Of a stretch of DNA of 64,000 bases, positions 52,001 to 61,438 are shown in pieces. The notes beneath the pieces are model-generated. The model was not told the DNA's origin, searched no databases, and was given only the letters and a program-made list of their open reading frames with translations. Location of the stretch: assembly GCA_964447205.1 (NCBI GenBank), contig CAYUSB010000011.1, positions 62,001 through 126,000 on the forward strand, given 5' to 3'. Positions within the stretch are counted from its first letter, which is position 1. Each line of letters opens with the position of its first letter. This stretch comes from JAEUKH01 sp964447205. Lineage in GTDB: Bacteria; Myxococcota_A; Polyangia; Polyangiales; Ga0077539. A program made the translations under genes and the position numbers.

Positions 52001-52111
52001 CCCATGCCGCAGGATGCGGGGGAAGGCGCCGACTGCAAATCCGTGGCGCTGGGCCACCCCGATGCTCACCCGGTGGCACATCGGGCGGCTTCGCGCGGAC
52101 CGACGCGCCGA

Positions 52112-54040
52112 TCAGCGTCCGCGGTGCAGGATCGTGTGGTTTCCGCCCACGACCCAGAGGTCGTCGGGGCCGCTGCCCCAGATGTCCGTGAGGGTGTGCT
52201 CGGTCCCGCTCGCGGAGCGTGACCACCGGGCCCCATCCCAGTGAAGGATGGTCCCCGTGGCCCCGACGGTCCACACGTCGCGCGGACCGGTGCCCCAGAT
52301 TGCGTAGAGGCGCTGGGTGTTTCCCTGGGTCACGTCGGTCCAGGTGGTGCCGTCGCCGTGCAGGATCGCCCCGGACACGCTCACGACCCACACATCGTTC
52401 GGGCCGCTGGCCCACACATCCACGAGCGTGGTCTGGCCGGGCAGAGAAGTGGCGCTCCATGTGCGACCGTCCCAGTGCAGAACCCGGCCGCCCGTGTTGT
52501 TGTACCTGGGTTGACCGACCGCCCACACGTCGTCGCGGGCGGTGGCCCACACGCCCAGGAGATAGTCTCGCTCCTCGGCCCCGGGCGAGGCCGACCAGGT
52601 GGTTCCGTCCCAGCGTTGGATGGCCGCGGGGTAGCCTACGGCCCAGACATCGCGCGGGGACGCGCCCGCGATGGCGAAGAGCGCGAGCGGGACCGGGTTG
52701 GGACGCGCGGTCCACACCCGACCGTCCCAGTGCACGACGGCGGTGTCGCCCACGGCCCAGAGGTCGTCCGGGCCACTGCCCCAGAGCCTACGCAGAGGGG
52801 TCCGGGTGTTGCTCGGCACATCGGTCCAGAGGGTTCCGTCCCAGTGGAGGGTCTCGCCGCGGATGCCCACGGCCCAGACATCGTCCGGGCCGCTGCCCCA
52901 CACGCCGTTGAGGGTGTCGACGGGGCGGAGCTCGGGAGACCAGGCCTGGCCGTTCCAATGGGAGATGGCTCCACCCTCCCCGACGACCCAGACATCGTCG
53001 GAGGACGACCCCCAGGCCGCGTAGAGGTCCGGGGCGGGCGGCATCCGGGGGGTGGAGTCGGTCCACGCGACCCCATCCCACCGGCGGATGGAGCCGAAGT
53101 CGCCGACCACCCAGAGCCCGCCGTCGGGCCCGGCCCAGGCCCCGGCGAGCTGTCCGTAGCGCGCAGAGGGGGCGGCGGTCCACACGCTCCCGTCCCATCG
53201 TACGAGGTCCCCACGCGCCCCGAGGAGCCAGACGTCGGTCGCGCTCCGTCCCCACACAGCCACCCAGTGCCCGCCTGCAGGGGGAGTCATCGGGCTCCAG
53301 CCCCGTCCGTCCCATCGACGCACGCTCGAACCCACCGCCCACACATCCTCGGGTCCGCTGCCCCACAGGGCATCGATCGTCCCATCCATGCCCGACGAGA
53401 CCGCCCTCCAGGTGCCGCCGTCCCAGCGCAGGAGGGTGCCGCCTTCGCCCGCGGCCCATACATCGGCCCCGGAGCTGCCCCACAGGGCCCGGAGGTTCTG
53501 CGTGGTGCCCGTGGGGACCGTACGCCACCCGCGCCCGTTCCAATGGAGGGCGGTGCCCTGGTGCCCGACGGCCCAGAGGTCGTTCGAGGCGCTGCCCCAC
53601 AGGGCCCGGAGGTGGGGTGTGTTCGCGGGGGGCCGGTGGTGCGTCCAGGTTTGTCCGTTCCACTGGAGGACGGTGCCGAGGTCGCCGACCGCCCATACGT
53701 CACGAGCGCTGCTGCCCCACACGGCGTGCAGGGCGTTTCCCTGGGGGCGCGGGTTTGACCAGCACCAGCCGTCGGGGCTGCACTCAGGGCCGAGGCGCGG
53801 GCCCGTCATGCTGGAGGCGTCAGGCCCTGTGTCAACGGCAGAGGGAGCGTCGACGGCGGGCGGGGTGTCGACGGCGGGGGGAGTGTCGACGGCGGGGGAG
53901 GCGTCGAGGCTCACGACATCGGGGAGGGGCGCGACCGTGCCTGCGTCGAGCTCGCCGAGGCTGCCGGTGACGGCGCTCGAACAGCCAACACACTGAAGCG
54001 TGAGGAGCAGGGCAACGAGCCAAAGGCGCAGAAAGGGCAT
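52112..54040 (-). CDS. Lipoprotein with about 14 'LWGSGPDDVWAVG' propeller repeats
   Basis: The 642-residue product has signal 'ALLLTLQCVGC' and a linker with 'AVDTPPAVDTPPAVDAP'. Repeats of about 38-42 residues follow: 'AVWGSSARDVWAVGDLGTVL', 'ALWGSASNDLWAVGHQGTAL' and so on to the end, each followed by 'W-N/D-G-x-x-W'. The repeat is common in Myxococcota surface proteins and probably builds one or two beta-propellers. No catalytic residues stand out. ATG 54040. The DNA of the repeats is diverged enough to assemble. Confidence 0.87.
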   Translation of the reverse strand: MPFLRLWLVALLLTLQCVGCSSAVTGSLGELDAGTVAPLPDVVSLDASPAVDTPPAVDTPPAVDAPSAVDTGPDASSMTGPRLGPECSPDGWCWSNPRPQGNALHAVWGSSARDVWAVGDLGTVLQWNGQTWTHHRPPANTPHLRALWGSASNDLWAVGHQGTALHWNGRGWRTVPTGTTQNLRALWGSSGADVWAAGEGGTLLRWDGGTWRAVSSGMDGTIDALWGSGPEDVWAVGSSVRRWDGRGWSPMTPPAGGHWVAVWGRSATDVWLLGARGDLVRWDGSVWTAAPSARYGQLAGAWAGPDGGLWVVGDFGSIRRWDGVAWTDSTPRMPPAPDLYAAWGSSSDDVWVVGEGGAISHWNGQAWSPELRPVDTLNGVWGSGPDDVWAVGIRGETLHWDGTLWTDVPSNTRTPLRRLWGSGPDDLWAVGDTAVVHWDGRVWTARPNPVPLALFAIAGASPRDVWAVGYPAAIQRWDGTTWSASPGAEERDYLLGVWATARDDVWAVGQPRYNNTGGRVLHWDGRTWSATSLPGQTTLVDVWASGPNDVWVVSVSGAILHGDGTTWTDVTQGNTQRLYAIWGTGPRDVWTVGATGTILHWDGARWSRSASGTEHTLTDIWGSGPDDLWVVGGNHTILHRGR

Positions 54041-54295
54041 GGGCGGATCCGAGCGCGCGTCGCGGGCGTCAGGGTCGTCCTGCGCGTCTGCGTCGCGTAG
54101 CGGGTGGAGAGTGGTTGCGGGTGAAGGGTGGCCGGGGCGCGGGCGATCCGTCATGGAAAACGGGAGGCGCGCAATCTGGGAGGAGGCTACGACGCGTCCC
54201 GCCCGGCGTGGATACCTTGAAGCCGACAGCGCAGGTGGATCGATCCGCCTGGGCACGACGTCGGCGGCTCCGTCGGCGTGAAAGGGTCGACGGTC

Positions 54296-55561
54296 ATGTT
54301 GTCTCGTTGGCGTTGGCACTTGCTTCAGATCGCGCGCACGCTGTGGCTGCGCGCCCTGCTCTACGTGCTCGCGGGCACCGCCGCGGCGCTGGTCAGCCTG
54401 TTCATGCAGCCGATGGTGCCCACGGGCATGGCGGGCACGATCGGGTCCGAGGCCGTCTACGATCTTCTGAACATCATCGCCACCAGCATGCTGACGGTGA
54501 CGACCTTCTCGCTCGGGGCGATGGTCGCCGCCTACGCCTCGGCGACCAACAGCGTCACTCCGCGGGCCACGCGCCTCCTGATGCAGGACCCAACCTCGCA
54601 GAACGTGCTGGCGACCTTCATCGGGGCGTTTCTGTTCAGCCTCGTCGGCATCATCGCCCTCAGCACCGGCGCCTATGGCGAACGCGGGCGCGTGGTGCTC
54701 TTCATCATCACGGTCGGCCTGATCGTGGTCATCGTCGTCGCCCTGCTGCGTTGGGTCGAGCATCTCGCCCACCTCGGACGCGTCGGCGAGACCTCCGCGC
54801 GGCTTGAGTGCACCGCCCTCGAGGCCATGCGACAGCGGGTCGAGACGCCCAATCTCGGCTGCGACCCGTACGATCCCGACACCCTGGACACCGCGGGCCT
54901 CACGGCGGTCATCGCCCCCGCGACCGGATACATCCAGCACATCGACATCGCGGCCTTGCAGGCCCTCTGCCGTCCGCCCGTGGGGCGCGTCTATGTCTGC
55001 ACCCCGCCGGGGGCCTTCGTCCATGCCGGCGAACCGCTCGCCTGGTTCGAGGGGACCGCCCCGCCCGACGAGACCCTGGGCGAGATCGTCGAGGCCTTCC
55101 TGATCGACGCCGAGCGGTCGTTCGACCAGGACCCCCGCTTCGGCCTGTGCGTGCTGTCCGAGGTGGCCTCGCGGGCCCTGTCGCCCGCTGTCAACGATCC
55201 TGGCACCGCCATCGACATCATCGGCCGGGCCACCCGCGTGCTGCTCGTGGCCGCCGAGGCCCGGGCCGGCGGCAAGGCGGCGTCCTGTCCCTCCGTACGC
55301 GTGCCGGCCCTGCGCCCCGACAACCTGTTCGAGGACGCCTTCCTCCCCATCGCCCGCGACAGCGCCGGCATGATCGAGGTTCAGCTACGCCTGCAGAAGG
55401 CCCTGGAGGCCCTGGCCCGCACCGACGACGGGCCCTTCCGCGAGGCGGCCCGGTCTCTGTCGCGGCAGGCCCTGGCCTATGGCCTCGGGGCCCTCTCCAG
55501 CGAGACCGAACGCACGCGCCTGACCCGGGCCGCCCAACGCGTCGGCTTCCCCAACGCCTGA
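54296..55561 (+). CDS. DUF2254 membrane protein
   Basis: The 421-residue product has an N-terminal region with three or four membrane segments ('LLYVLAGTAAALVSLFMQPM', 'ATFIGAFLFSLVGIIALSTG', 'VVLFIITVGLIVVIVVALL'). Between them lies the family block 'LLNIIATSMLTVTTFSLGAMVAAYASAT'. A large soluble domain follows with 'RSFDQDPRFGLCVLSEVASRALSPAVNDPGTAI', the DUF2254 signature. Function unknown; it is found in envelope contexts. ATG 54296 has AAAGGG upstream; GTG 54278 is an alternative. The stop is 18 bp from the convergent DUF2330 stop. Confidence 0.85.
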   Translation: MLSRWRWHLLQIARTLWLRALLYVLAGTAAALVSLFMQPMVPTGMAGTIGSEAVYDLLNIIATSMLTVTTFSLGAMVAAYASATNSVTPRATRLLMQDPTSQNVLATFIGAFLFSLVGIIALSTGAYGERGRVVLFIITVGLIVVIVVALLRWVEHLAHLGRVGETSARLECTALEAMRQRVETPNLGCDPYDPDTLDTAGLTAVIAPATGYIQHIDIAALQALCRPPVGRVYVCTPPGAFVHAGEPLAWFEGTAPPDETLGEIVEAFLIDAERSFDQDPRFGLCVLSEVASRALSPAVNDPGTAIDIIGRATRVLLVAAEARAGGKAASCPSVRVPALRPDNLFEDAFLPIARDSAGMIEVQLRLQKALEALARTDDGPFREAARSLSRQALAYGLGALSSETERTRLTRAAQRVGFPNA

Positions 55562-55579
55562 CCGCAGCAAGAACTCTGC

Positions 55580-57097
55580 TCACGCCCCCTTCGTCCGCGC
55601 CCGCCGACGGCGACGCACCACGAGGGCGAGGCCCACACAGCCGACCCCCACGGGCCCCGCGGCCCGCCCCCACCGGACACCCACCCCTTGCCGGACCGCG
55701 CAGAACCAGCCGGGCTCCGATGAGCCCCGCCTGGAGCCAGATCCCGCGTCGGGCGGGCTCCACCCCGGACCGGCGTCCGGTTGCTCTGGGCACGGCGGGA
55801 CGTTGATGGCGTTGGTCACCGACCGCAGCGGCGGCAGCGGGGGCCGCTGCGACGCCCTGAGCTGGAGGTCGCGCGAGAGGTCGACCCGCCCGAGCTCGGT
55901 GCGCATCCGGGTCAACATCACCCGGCCGTCAGGGAATCCCGCGAACGCGATCCGGCGGTCGACAAACCGGTCGGAGCGGTCGAGGGTCACCCCCCCGTCC
56001 CCCATCTCCGGGGCGCTCGCATCGGTCCCTGCATCGGCCCCTGCGTCGGGTTCGCCGATCATCATCGCCATCATCGGCGGGGTCACGTGCTGGACGCTCT
56101 CGGTCACCCACACGCGCCCGCGGCCCTGCAGGATGGCGGCGTCGAAGAGGCGCCGGTAGTTGGAGGTGTTCGACGAGAAGTTCCACACGAGGTCGCTCGT
56201 CGGGATGACCACGTTTTCAAACCACTCGGCCTCCACGGGCGACGCGGCGAACACCATCAACGACAGGCCCACCTTGTCGGCCACGCCCGCGGCGATCATC
56301 CGGAGCGGGAGCTGCGGCACATACCCTGGGTACGAGATGCGGACGGGCTGCATCTGCTGGATCCCGACCTCGGGGCGTAGCCGAAGCACGAGGAAGTCCA
56401 TCGAGAGGGCGGCGTAGTGGTCGACCGCCCCGCGGGTCTCGTTGGGGATGTCGTACCCGTTGCGCGCGGCCCAGCGGGAGAAGCCCTCCTCGCCCGGACC
56501 GTTGCCAATGCGAGCCACCGCGTAGGGCCCGACCACCGCCATCTCCATGGCCCCCACCATGACCGCCTCCGAGCCGCGGAACTGGTCCATGGTCATGCCT
56601 GTCGGGGGGGTTGTCTCGTTGCCGCCTCCGCGGCTGCCCGGGGTGTAGTCGATCGAGGGGGGCGGGCCACCGCCACAGCCGCCCCCGCCTCCGCCTCCGC
56701 CTCCGCCCCAGGGGTCTGCGGTCGACACGGGCGGTCCGCTGGGGCCCGCGCCGTTGATCGGGCAGAGGCGTTGGAAACTGGCCTCGATGCGCGGCAGGCT
56801 CGTGGACTCGACGGCGTCGACGAAGGCGTTGTCGCCGAGGCCGAGGTCGAGGGCGACCCCCCGCGGCACGGGGAGCACCCAGATGAAGTCGTCGGGCGAC
56901 CCGGCGTAGCGGATCTGGTCCCAGAGGGTGGTCCCGGTCGCAGAGAGCGACAGGATCATCCGGTGGTCGGTGATCACCTGGGGGGTCTTTCCGCCCGTCG
57001 CGGTCACCTGGAAGCACCCGCCGCACGCCTCGGCGCGCGAGAGGGGTGCCGTGGTCGCGAGCACCGTCGCGAGCACAACCCGTTGAAGCAAGCGCAT
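55580..57097 (-). CDS. DUF2330 secreted protein with C-terminal anchor
   Basis: The 505-residue product has a signal peptide (VVLATVLATTAPLSRAEA) followed by 'CGGCFQVTATGGKTPQVITDHRMILSLS', the start of DUF2330. Further blocks are 'GSPDDFIWVLPVPRGVALDLG' and 'ALSMDFLVLRLRPE'. A run of Gly ('GGGGGGGGGGCGGG') is inserted near residue 130. The C-terminus has a hydrophobic stretch ('PVGVGCVGLALVVRRRRR'), a sorting-type tail. Function unknown; DUF2330 proteins are typical of myxobacteria. Start ATG 57097. Confidence 0.83.
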   Translation of the reverse strand: MRLLQRVVLATVLATTAPLSRAEACGGCFQVTATGGKTPQVITDHRMILSLSATGTTLWDQIRYAGSPDDFIWVLPVPRGVALDLGLGDNAFVDAVESTSLPRIEASFQRLCPINGAGPSGPPVSTADPWGGGGGGGGGGCGGGPPPSIDYTPGSRGGGNETTPPTGMTMDQFRGSEAVMVGAMEMAVVGPYAVARIGNGPGEEGFSRWAARNGYDIPNETRGAVDHYAALSMDFLVLRLRPEVGIQQMQPVRISYPGYVPQLPLRMIAAGVADKVGLSLMVFAASPVEAEWFENVVIPTSDLVWNFSSNTSNYRRLFDAAILQGRGRVWVTESVQHVTPPMMAMMIGEPDAGADAGTDASAPEMGDGGVTLDRSDRFVDRRIAFAGFPDGRVMLTRMRTELGRVDLSRDLQLRASQRPPLPPLRSVTNAINVPPCPEQPDAGPGWSPPDAGSGSRRGSSEPGWFCAVRQGVGVRWGRAAGPVGVGCVGLALVVRRRRRARTKGA

Positions 57098-57271
57098 GGT
57101 CGACTCCTTCCCCGTCGAGATGCACGCGACAATGCACGTCGCACACCAACGAGTCTGCGGTGTTTCTCCCGCAGAACGCGGCGTCGAAGCCTCCGTCGCC
57201 TGTGAACGAGGGCCACAGTCCGGACACGGATGTCACCCTGGGCGCCAGGTCAGTGAGGCGACACGTCTTCC

Positions 57272-58174
57272 TTACGCACGCGCGGGAGTCCGTCGCGGAC
57301 CGCGACCCCGCGCGCCCTTCGGCTTCGCGTCCATCGCGCCCGACGACAGGGCCCCCGCGACGTCCCACACCCGCAGGACCGGCTCCGCGCCCCCGGTCGC
57401 CACGCGCGTCCCGTCGTGCGAGAACGCCGCGCACCAGACCGGCCCCACCGCCGCACGAAACGACGCCCGCACCGCCCCCGCCGCCGCGTCCAGGAGCACC
57501 AGCTCGCCGGTCGACAGTCCTACCGCGACCAGTGTCCCGTCGTGCGAACCCGCGACGGCCATCACGCCTCCCGCCTCGGGGCTCGCCGGCATCTTCACCG
57601 TACGCCCCTTGTCGGCGGCCTCGACATCGACCAGCACCACCCGGGCCCCCGAGAGGCCCACCACGAGGCGGCGCCGGTCGAGGGCGGCCACACACGACGC
57701 GCGTCCGATCGCGCGCTCCAGCACGAGCTTCGGCGTCACCGCGTCGAGTACGGCCAGCTTGTACCCGGCGTGCAGCACGAACACTCGCGCCCCGTCGGGG
57801 GTGGCCTCGAGGCCCTGGAGCGAGAAGTCGCGCGCGATCACCTGGGGGCGTCCGAGGGGGACACGGGCCAGCACCGCCCCCGTGGCCAGGTCGAACACGA
57901 GGGCGTAGTCGCGCCAGCCTCCCGCGACGAGGCGGGCCCCGTCGGCGGCAAACGCGAGGCGTTCGACGGAGAAGCCGGCCGGGGTGGGGATCCAGCGTAG
58001 GACCTCGCGCGAGTCGGCGTCGAGGAGCACGATCCAGTCGCCCAGGTCGCCCGCGAGCAGGGCCCCGTCGGGCGAGCGCACGAGCGCATTGGGGAAGGCC
58101 CCGAGGCGCAGGCGACGGTCGCCCAGGGTGGCGGCCAGGAAGGGCGGCGGGGGGAAGGGGACGGCGGAGGTCAT
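57272..58174 (-). CDS. WD40-type beta-propeller protein
   Basis: The 300-residue product has blades such as 'ALVRSPDGALLAGDLGDWIVLLDA', 'LAFAADGARLVAGGWRDYALVFDL', 'GSHDGTLVAVGLSTGELVLLDA' and 'AFSHDGTRVATGGAEPVLRVWDV', with the G-H/D...W-D pattern of WD40 repeats. There is no signal peptide, so it is probably cytoplasmic, a scaffold. The C-terminus is basic (KPKGARGRGPRRTPARA). ATG 58174. Confidence 0.8.
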   Translation of the reverse strand: MTSAVPFPPPPFLAATLGDRRLRLGAFPNALVRSPDGALLAGDLGDWIVLLDADSREVLRWIPTPAGFSVERLAFAADGARLVAGGWRDYALVFDLATGAVLARVPLGRPQVIARDFSLQGLEATPDGARVFVLHAGYKLAVLDAVTPKLVLERAIGRASCVAALDRRRLVVGLSGARVVLVDVEAADKGRTVKMPASPEAGGVMAVAGSHDGTLVAVGLSTGELVLLDAAAGAVRASFRAAVGPVWCAAFSHDGTRVATGGAEPVLRVWDVAGALSSGAMDAKPKGARGRGPRRTPARA

Positions 58175-58573
58175 CGCGCGGGAGGGTACATGGGGCGTGA
58201 GCCGCGCTGCACCCACAGGCCAACCTCGAGACCCGCGGGGTGTTTGTTCGGGCCCTGCGGCCCATCGAGAACAGCGGGCGCGGAATGGTCCGCGGTGACG
58301 ACGCCCGAGGTTCCGGCCTGAGGGAGAACCCTGGAGGGTCGATGAAGGGGAGGCTCCGGGGAGGATGGGAGCCCCGGGGAGGTCAGCGCGACGTTTGAGA
58401 GGCGCCCGCAGAGGGTACACAGGCTGCCGACACGAGAATGAAACCGGGGACAAAGCCCTGGAGGGGTCTCGGAGGGCGGTTCGGATCAGGGGGAGAGCCC
58501 AGAGGAGGTCTCCGGGTGAACGCGACGGGGAAGGTGTTGGACATCTTCTCCCCCAAACGCCATCCTCCTGCCG
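58175..58573. other. Gene-free stretch upstream of DUF262-HipA
   Basis: These 399 bp are purine-rich on the + strand, with no convincing frame. One hairpin, GGCTCC/GGAGCC at 58352-58373, is visible. The region must carry the promoter of the DUF262-HipA pair, but I see no confident -35/-10 or operator palindrome. Confidence 0.45.
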
Positions 58574-60163
58574 GTGCCGCCCAACAACCCTCGACCCCCG
58601 CATCTCGAACGGCGCCCCGAGGTCCTCTCCCTCACGCTGGAAGACCTGATGGCGGAGGTCACGGCTGGACGGCTCCGATCTCCAGCGTTTCAACGCCAGA
58701 TTCGTTGGCAGGACGCAGACTGCGCGAAGCTCTTCGACAGCGTGTACCGTGGGTATCCCATTGGCACGCTCCTCTTCTGGAAGCGGAAGGTATCCGAGGC
58801 CACTTTCTCGCTCGGACGGTATCGTGTGGAGGCCGAGCCGCGCGACGATGCATGGATGGTGATCGACGGACAGCAGCGTCTGGTCTGTCTTGCGGAGGCC
58901 CTCTTGTACCCGGGGGAGCCCCGCGAGCGGGTCATGGTATATCGCGTCGACACCGACGAGTTTGCATGGGAACGAGTGCCCGAGGGGCGCGGGCCCTGGC
59001 CGCCGGGGATTGTGCCCGTGGCGGAGGTACTGGATTCGGTGCGGCTGTTTGATTGGGCCCGGCGGCAGCCTGATGTGGACGGAGCGCTGCTCAACAAGGC
59101 GGCCGAGCTCGGCAAGTGTATTCGGCAGTACAAGATACCTGCCTATGTGCTGGACGTAGAGGACGATGCCATTCCTCGCGAGGTCTTCGGGCGGGTCAAT
59201 CGACAGGGCTATCGTCTGTCTGATGCGGAGGTCTTCGAGGGGAAGTACGCGAAGGCAGGCGAGGGTCTGGGGCTTGGGGAGATCGCCGCGACGGGCGAGC
59301 CGTCGTGGGGATGCGTGTCCAATGATGTCGCCCTCCAGTCCCTTCGGGCTGTGCTCGGGAAACCGCTGAGTGGAACCCTTCCCGACCTCGCGCCCGAAGA
59401 GTTGGAAACCGGGACACAACGGGTCGACCGGGCGATGTCGCTGACGTTGTCCTTTCTCGCGGAGGCTTGTTCGATCCCTCATGTGTCGCTGCTTCCGTCG
59501 TCCCTGCTCGTGACGATTTTGTGCGTGGTGTTTGATCGGACGCCGCTGCTGGCGGAGCGTCAGTACACGCTCCTCCGCCGCTGGGTCTGGCGCTCACTCC
59601 TTGGGCATGCTCTCACCGGGAGCATCACCGAGTTGCGTCAGTGGATCCGACGTTTGCGAGACGCGGACGGCGATCTTGCGTGGACCCTCCTTCGGGCTGC
59701 CCCCGCGGCTCCCACACCCAGGCGCACCACCTTCCTCACAGCGTTTCGGATCACCACCGCGGAGACCAACATACTTCTCTGTGCCATGGCATCGCTCGGC
59801 CCCAGACGACTCACCACGGGCGAACTGCTTCCATTGACGGAGTGGATCAGGGAGGGACAGCCCGTACTCCCCGCGGTGACTACCGAGAAGAACCTCCTCG
59901 CATCACGTTTCCTCCTCCCTTCCCAGAAGAGGGCGGACCTTCGACGGGATGTACTTCAGGGGAAGGAGGAGGCTCTGCGCGCCCATGGGGTCGACGCCCT
60001 CACGCTGGCAGCGTTGGCGCGTGGAGATGAGGAGACATTTCTGCGGGGACGCGCTGCATTCCTCTCGGAGCACGCCGAGAGATTCTTCGACAGCATGGCC
60101 GAGTGGGGCGCAGACGATAGCCCTTCGCTGCGCTCAATGCTCGCGATCGAGTCGCCGCCATGA
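58574..60163 (+). CDS. DUF262 (GmrSD-N/ParB-like) protein, single-domain form
   Basis: The 529-residue product has the DUF262 hallmarks: 'SPAFQRQIRW' (39-45 FQRQIRW), 'VYRGYPIGTLLFWK', 'VIDGQQRLVCLAEALL' (D98-G-Q-Q-R102, the ParB-like DGQQR motif) and 'FGRVNRQGYRLSDAEVFEG'. The rest is helical, with no DUF1524 HNH domain, unlike GmrSD or SspE. In characterised defence proteins this domain binds or hydrolyses nucleotides or nicks DNA. The GTG start at 58574 is the best fit. Its stop overlaps the HipA start (ATGATG at 60160). Third codon positions contain clearly more A/T than neighbours, suggesting transfer. Confidence 0.85.
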   Translation: MPPNNPRPPHLERRPEVLSLTLEDLMAEVTAGRLRSPAFQRQIRWQDADCAKLFDSVYRGYPIGTLLFWKRKVSEATFSLGRYRVEAEPRDDAWMVIDGQQRLVCLAEALLYPGEPRERVMVYRVDTDEFAWERVPEGRGPWPPGIVPVAEVLDSVRLFDWARRQPDVDGALLNKAAELGKCIRQYKIPAYVLDVEDDAIPREVFGRVNRQGYRLSDAEVFEGKYAKAGEGLGLGEIAATGEPSWGCVSNDVALQSLRAVLGKPLSGTLPDLAPEELETGTQRVDRAMSLTLSFLAEACSIPHVSLLPSSLLVTILCVVFDRTPLLAERQYTLLRRWVWRSLLGHALTGSITELRQWIRRLRDADGDLAWTLLRAAPAAPTPRRTTFLTAFRITTAETNILLCAMASLGPRRLTTGELLPLTEWIREGQPVLPAVTTEKNLLASRFLLPSQKRADLRRDVLQGKEEALRAHGVDALTLAALARGDEETFLRGRAAFLSEHAERFFDSMAEWGADDSPSLRSMLAIESPP

Positions 60164-61413
60164 TGATCGTTCATCTTCATGGTGTGCTGGTGGGGAGCCT
60201 TCACCAGCGGGCTTCGGGTGGCTGGGACTTCTCGTTCGCGCCCTCGTACTGGAGGCAGCCTGCGCGCCCCGTGCTGAGTCGCTCCTACGAGGACGTAGCC
60301 CGTACCCACGTGGACTTCGCCACCGAGGCGACGGGCGTTCCGTCCTTCTTTGGCAACTACCTGCCCGAGCGGGGAAGTCCGCTCCGCGAGTTGCTCTCAA
60401 ACCAGGTGGGCATCGATCCCACGGACGATGGGGCCCTTCTAGGCCACCTCGGGGAAGACCTTCCGGGGGCGATCACAGTACGCGTCGCACCCGAGGATGC
60501 AGACCCAGAGACGGTGCCACCGCCGCCCAGACGGCAACGCCCCACGAAGCACGAACCGCTTCGATTCTCCCTCGCAGGCATGCAGCTCAAGTTTTCTGTC
60601 AACCGGGCGGGGACGGGGTTTACGGTGCCCCTGCGCGGTCTCGGTGGCCGATGGATCGCGAAGCTCCCGCACTTCGAGTACGCGGGCGTTCCGGGCAACG
60701 AGTTCGCGATGCTGACCCTGGCCCGAGCCTGCGGGATCGTGGTGCCAGAGTTCGAACTGATCCCCTGGAGAAAGATCGAGGCCTTGCCGGACGACCTCGC
60801 ACTCCGCGAGGAGGATGCCCTGGTGTTGCGACGCTATGATCGCGCCGACGATGGAACGCCCATCCACCAAGAGGATTTCGCACAGGTGTTGGGCGTCTCG
60901 ACCGCCGAGAAGTATCCCGAGGGACGCGCAAGTGGAAAGAATACCAAGCTCGTTCTTCAGTTTCAGCACATGGGTCGGCTCATCCGGCTGCTGTGCGGGG
61001 ACGACGACTTCGAGGCTTACCTCGTTCGCCTCACCTTCATGGTGCTCACGGGCAACTGCGACGCCCACCTCAAAAACTGGTCGCTCGTGTATCCCGACCG
61101 GCGCAACCCTCGACTCGCCCCCGCCTACGACCTTGTGGCCGTCCACGCCATCTCCGACAGCTTCCGAAGGCTGGCCCTGAAGCTCTCGGAGGTTCGCGAG
61201 CCTCATCGTGTGAGCGCACGACATCTCGTGCGGGTCGCGGCGTTCGCCGGGTTCAGCGAAACGCGGGCACGCGAGGTCGTTGGGACCACCGTCGAACGGT
61301 TTGTTGCAGCCTGGAAGAAGGAGGGCCCCGGGCTCCCGATGTCCCAGGCGCAGGCCAAACGACTTGACCAGTACCTCAGGACATTGTCGCTCCTCCGACA
61401 ACCCGTCGGCTGA
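60160..61413 (+). CDS. HipA-family Ser/Thr kinase (toxin-type)
   Basis: The 417-residue product has the HipA N-terminal couple domain ('SYEDVARTHVDF', 'FFGNYLPERGSPLRELL') and catalytic domain: 'SLAGMQLKFSV' (A-G-x-Q-x-K block), 'WIAKLPHFEYAGVPGNEFAMLTLA', 'ALVLRRYDR' then 'HQEDFAQVLG', 'LTGNCDAHLKNWSL' with catalytic D301 and 'LAPAYDLVAVH' with metal-binding D324. HipA kinases phosphorylate aminoacyl-tRNA synthetases and stop growth. No HipB-like Xre antitoxin is adjacent. Instead the DUF262 gene is coupled upstream by ATGA overlap. All key kinase residues appear intact, so it should be active unless restrained. Confidence 0.88.
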   Translation: MMIVHLHGVLVGSLHQRASGGWDFSFAPSYWRQPARPVLSRSYEDVARTHVDFATEATGVPSFFGNYLPERGSPLRELLSNQVGIDPTDDGALLGHLGEDLPGAITVRVAPEDADPETVPPPPRRQRPTKHEPLRFSLAGMQLKFSVNRAGTGFTVPLRGLGGRWIAKLPHFEYAGVPGNEFAMLTLARACGIVVPEFELIPWRKIEALPDDLALREEDALVLRRYDRADDGTPIHQEDFAQVLGVSTAEKYPEGRASGKNTKLVLQFQHMGRLIRLLCGDDDFEAYLVRLTFMVLTGNCDAHLKNWSLVYPDRRNPRLAPAYDLVAVHAISDSFRRLALKLSEVREPHRVSARHLVRVAAFAGFSETRAREVVGTTVERFVAAWKKEGPGLPMSQAQAKRLDQYLRTLSLLRQPVG

Positions 61414-61438
61414 CGATCCCAACTCGTGAACGGGGGGC

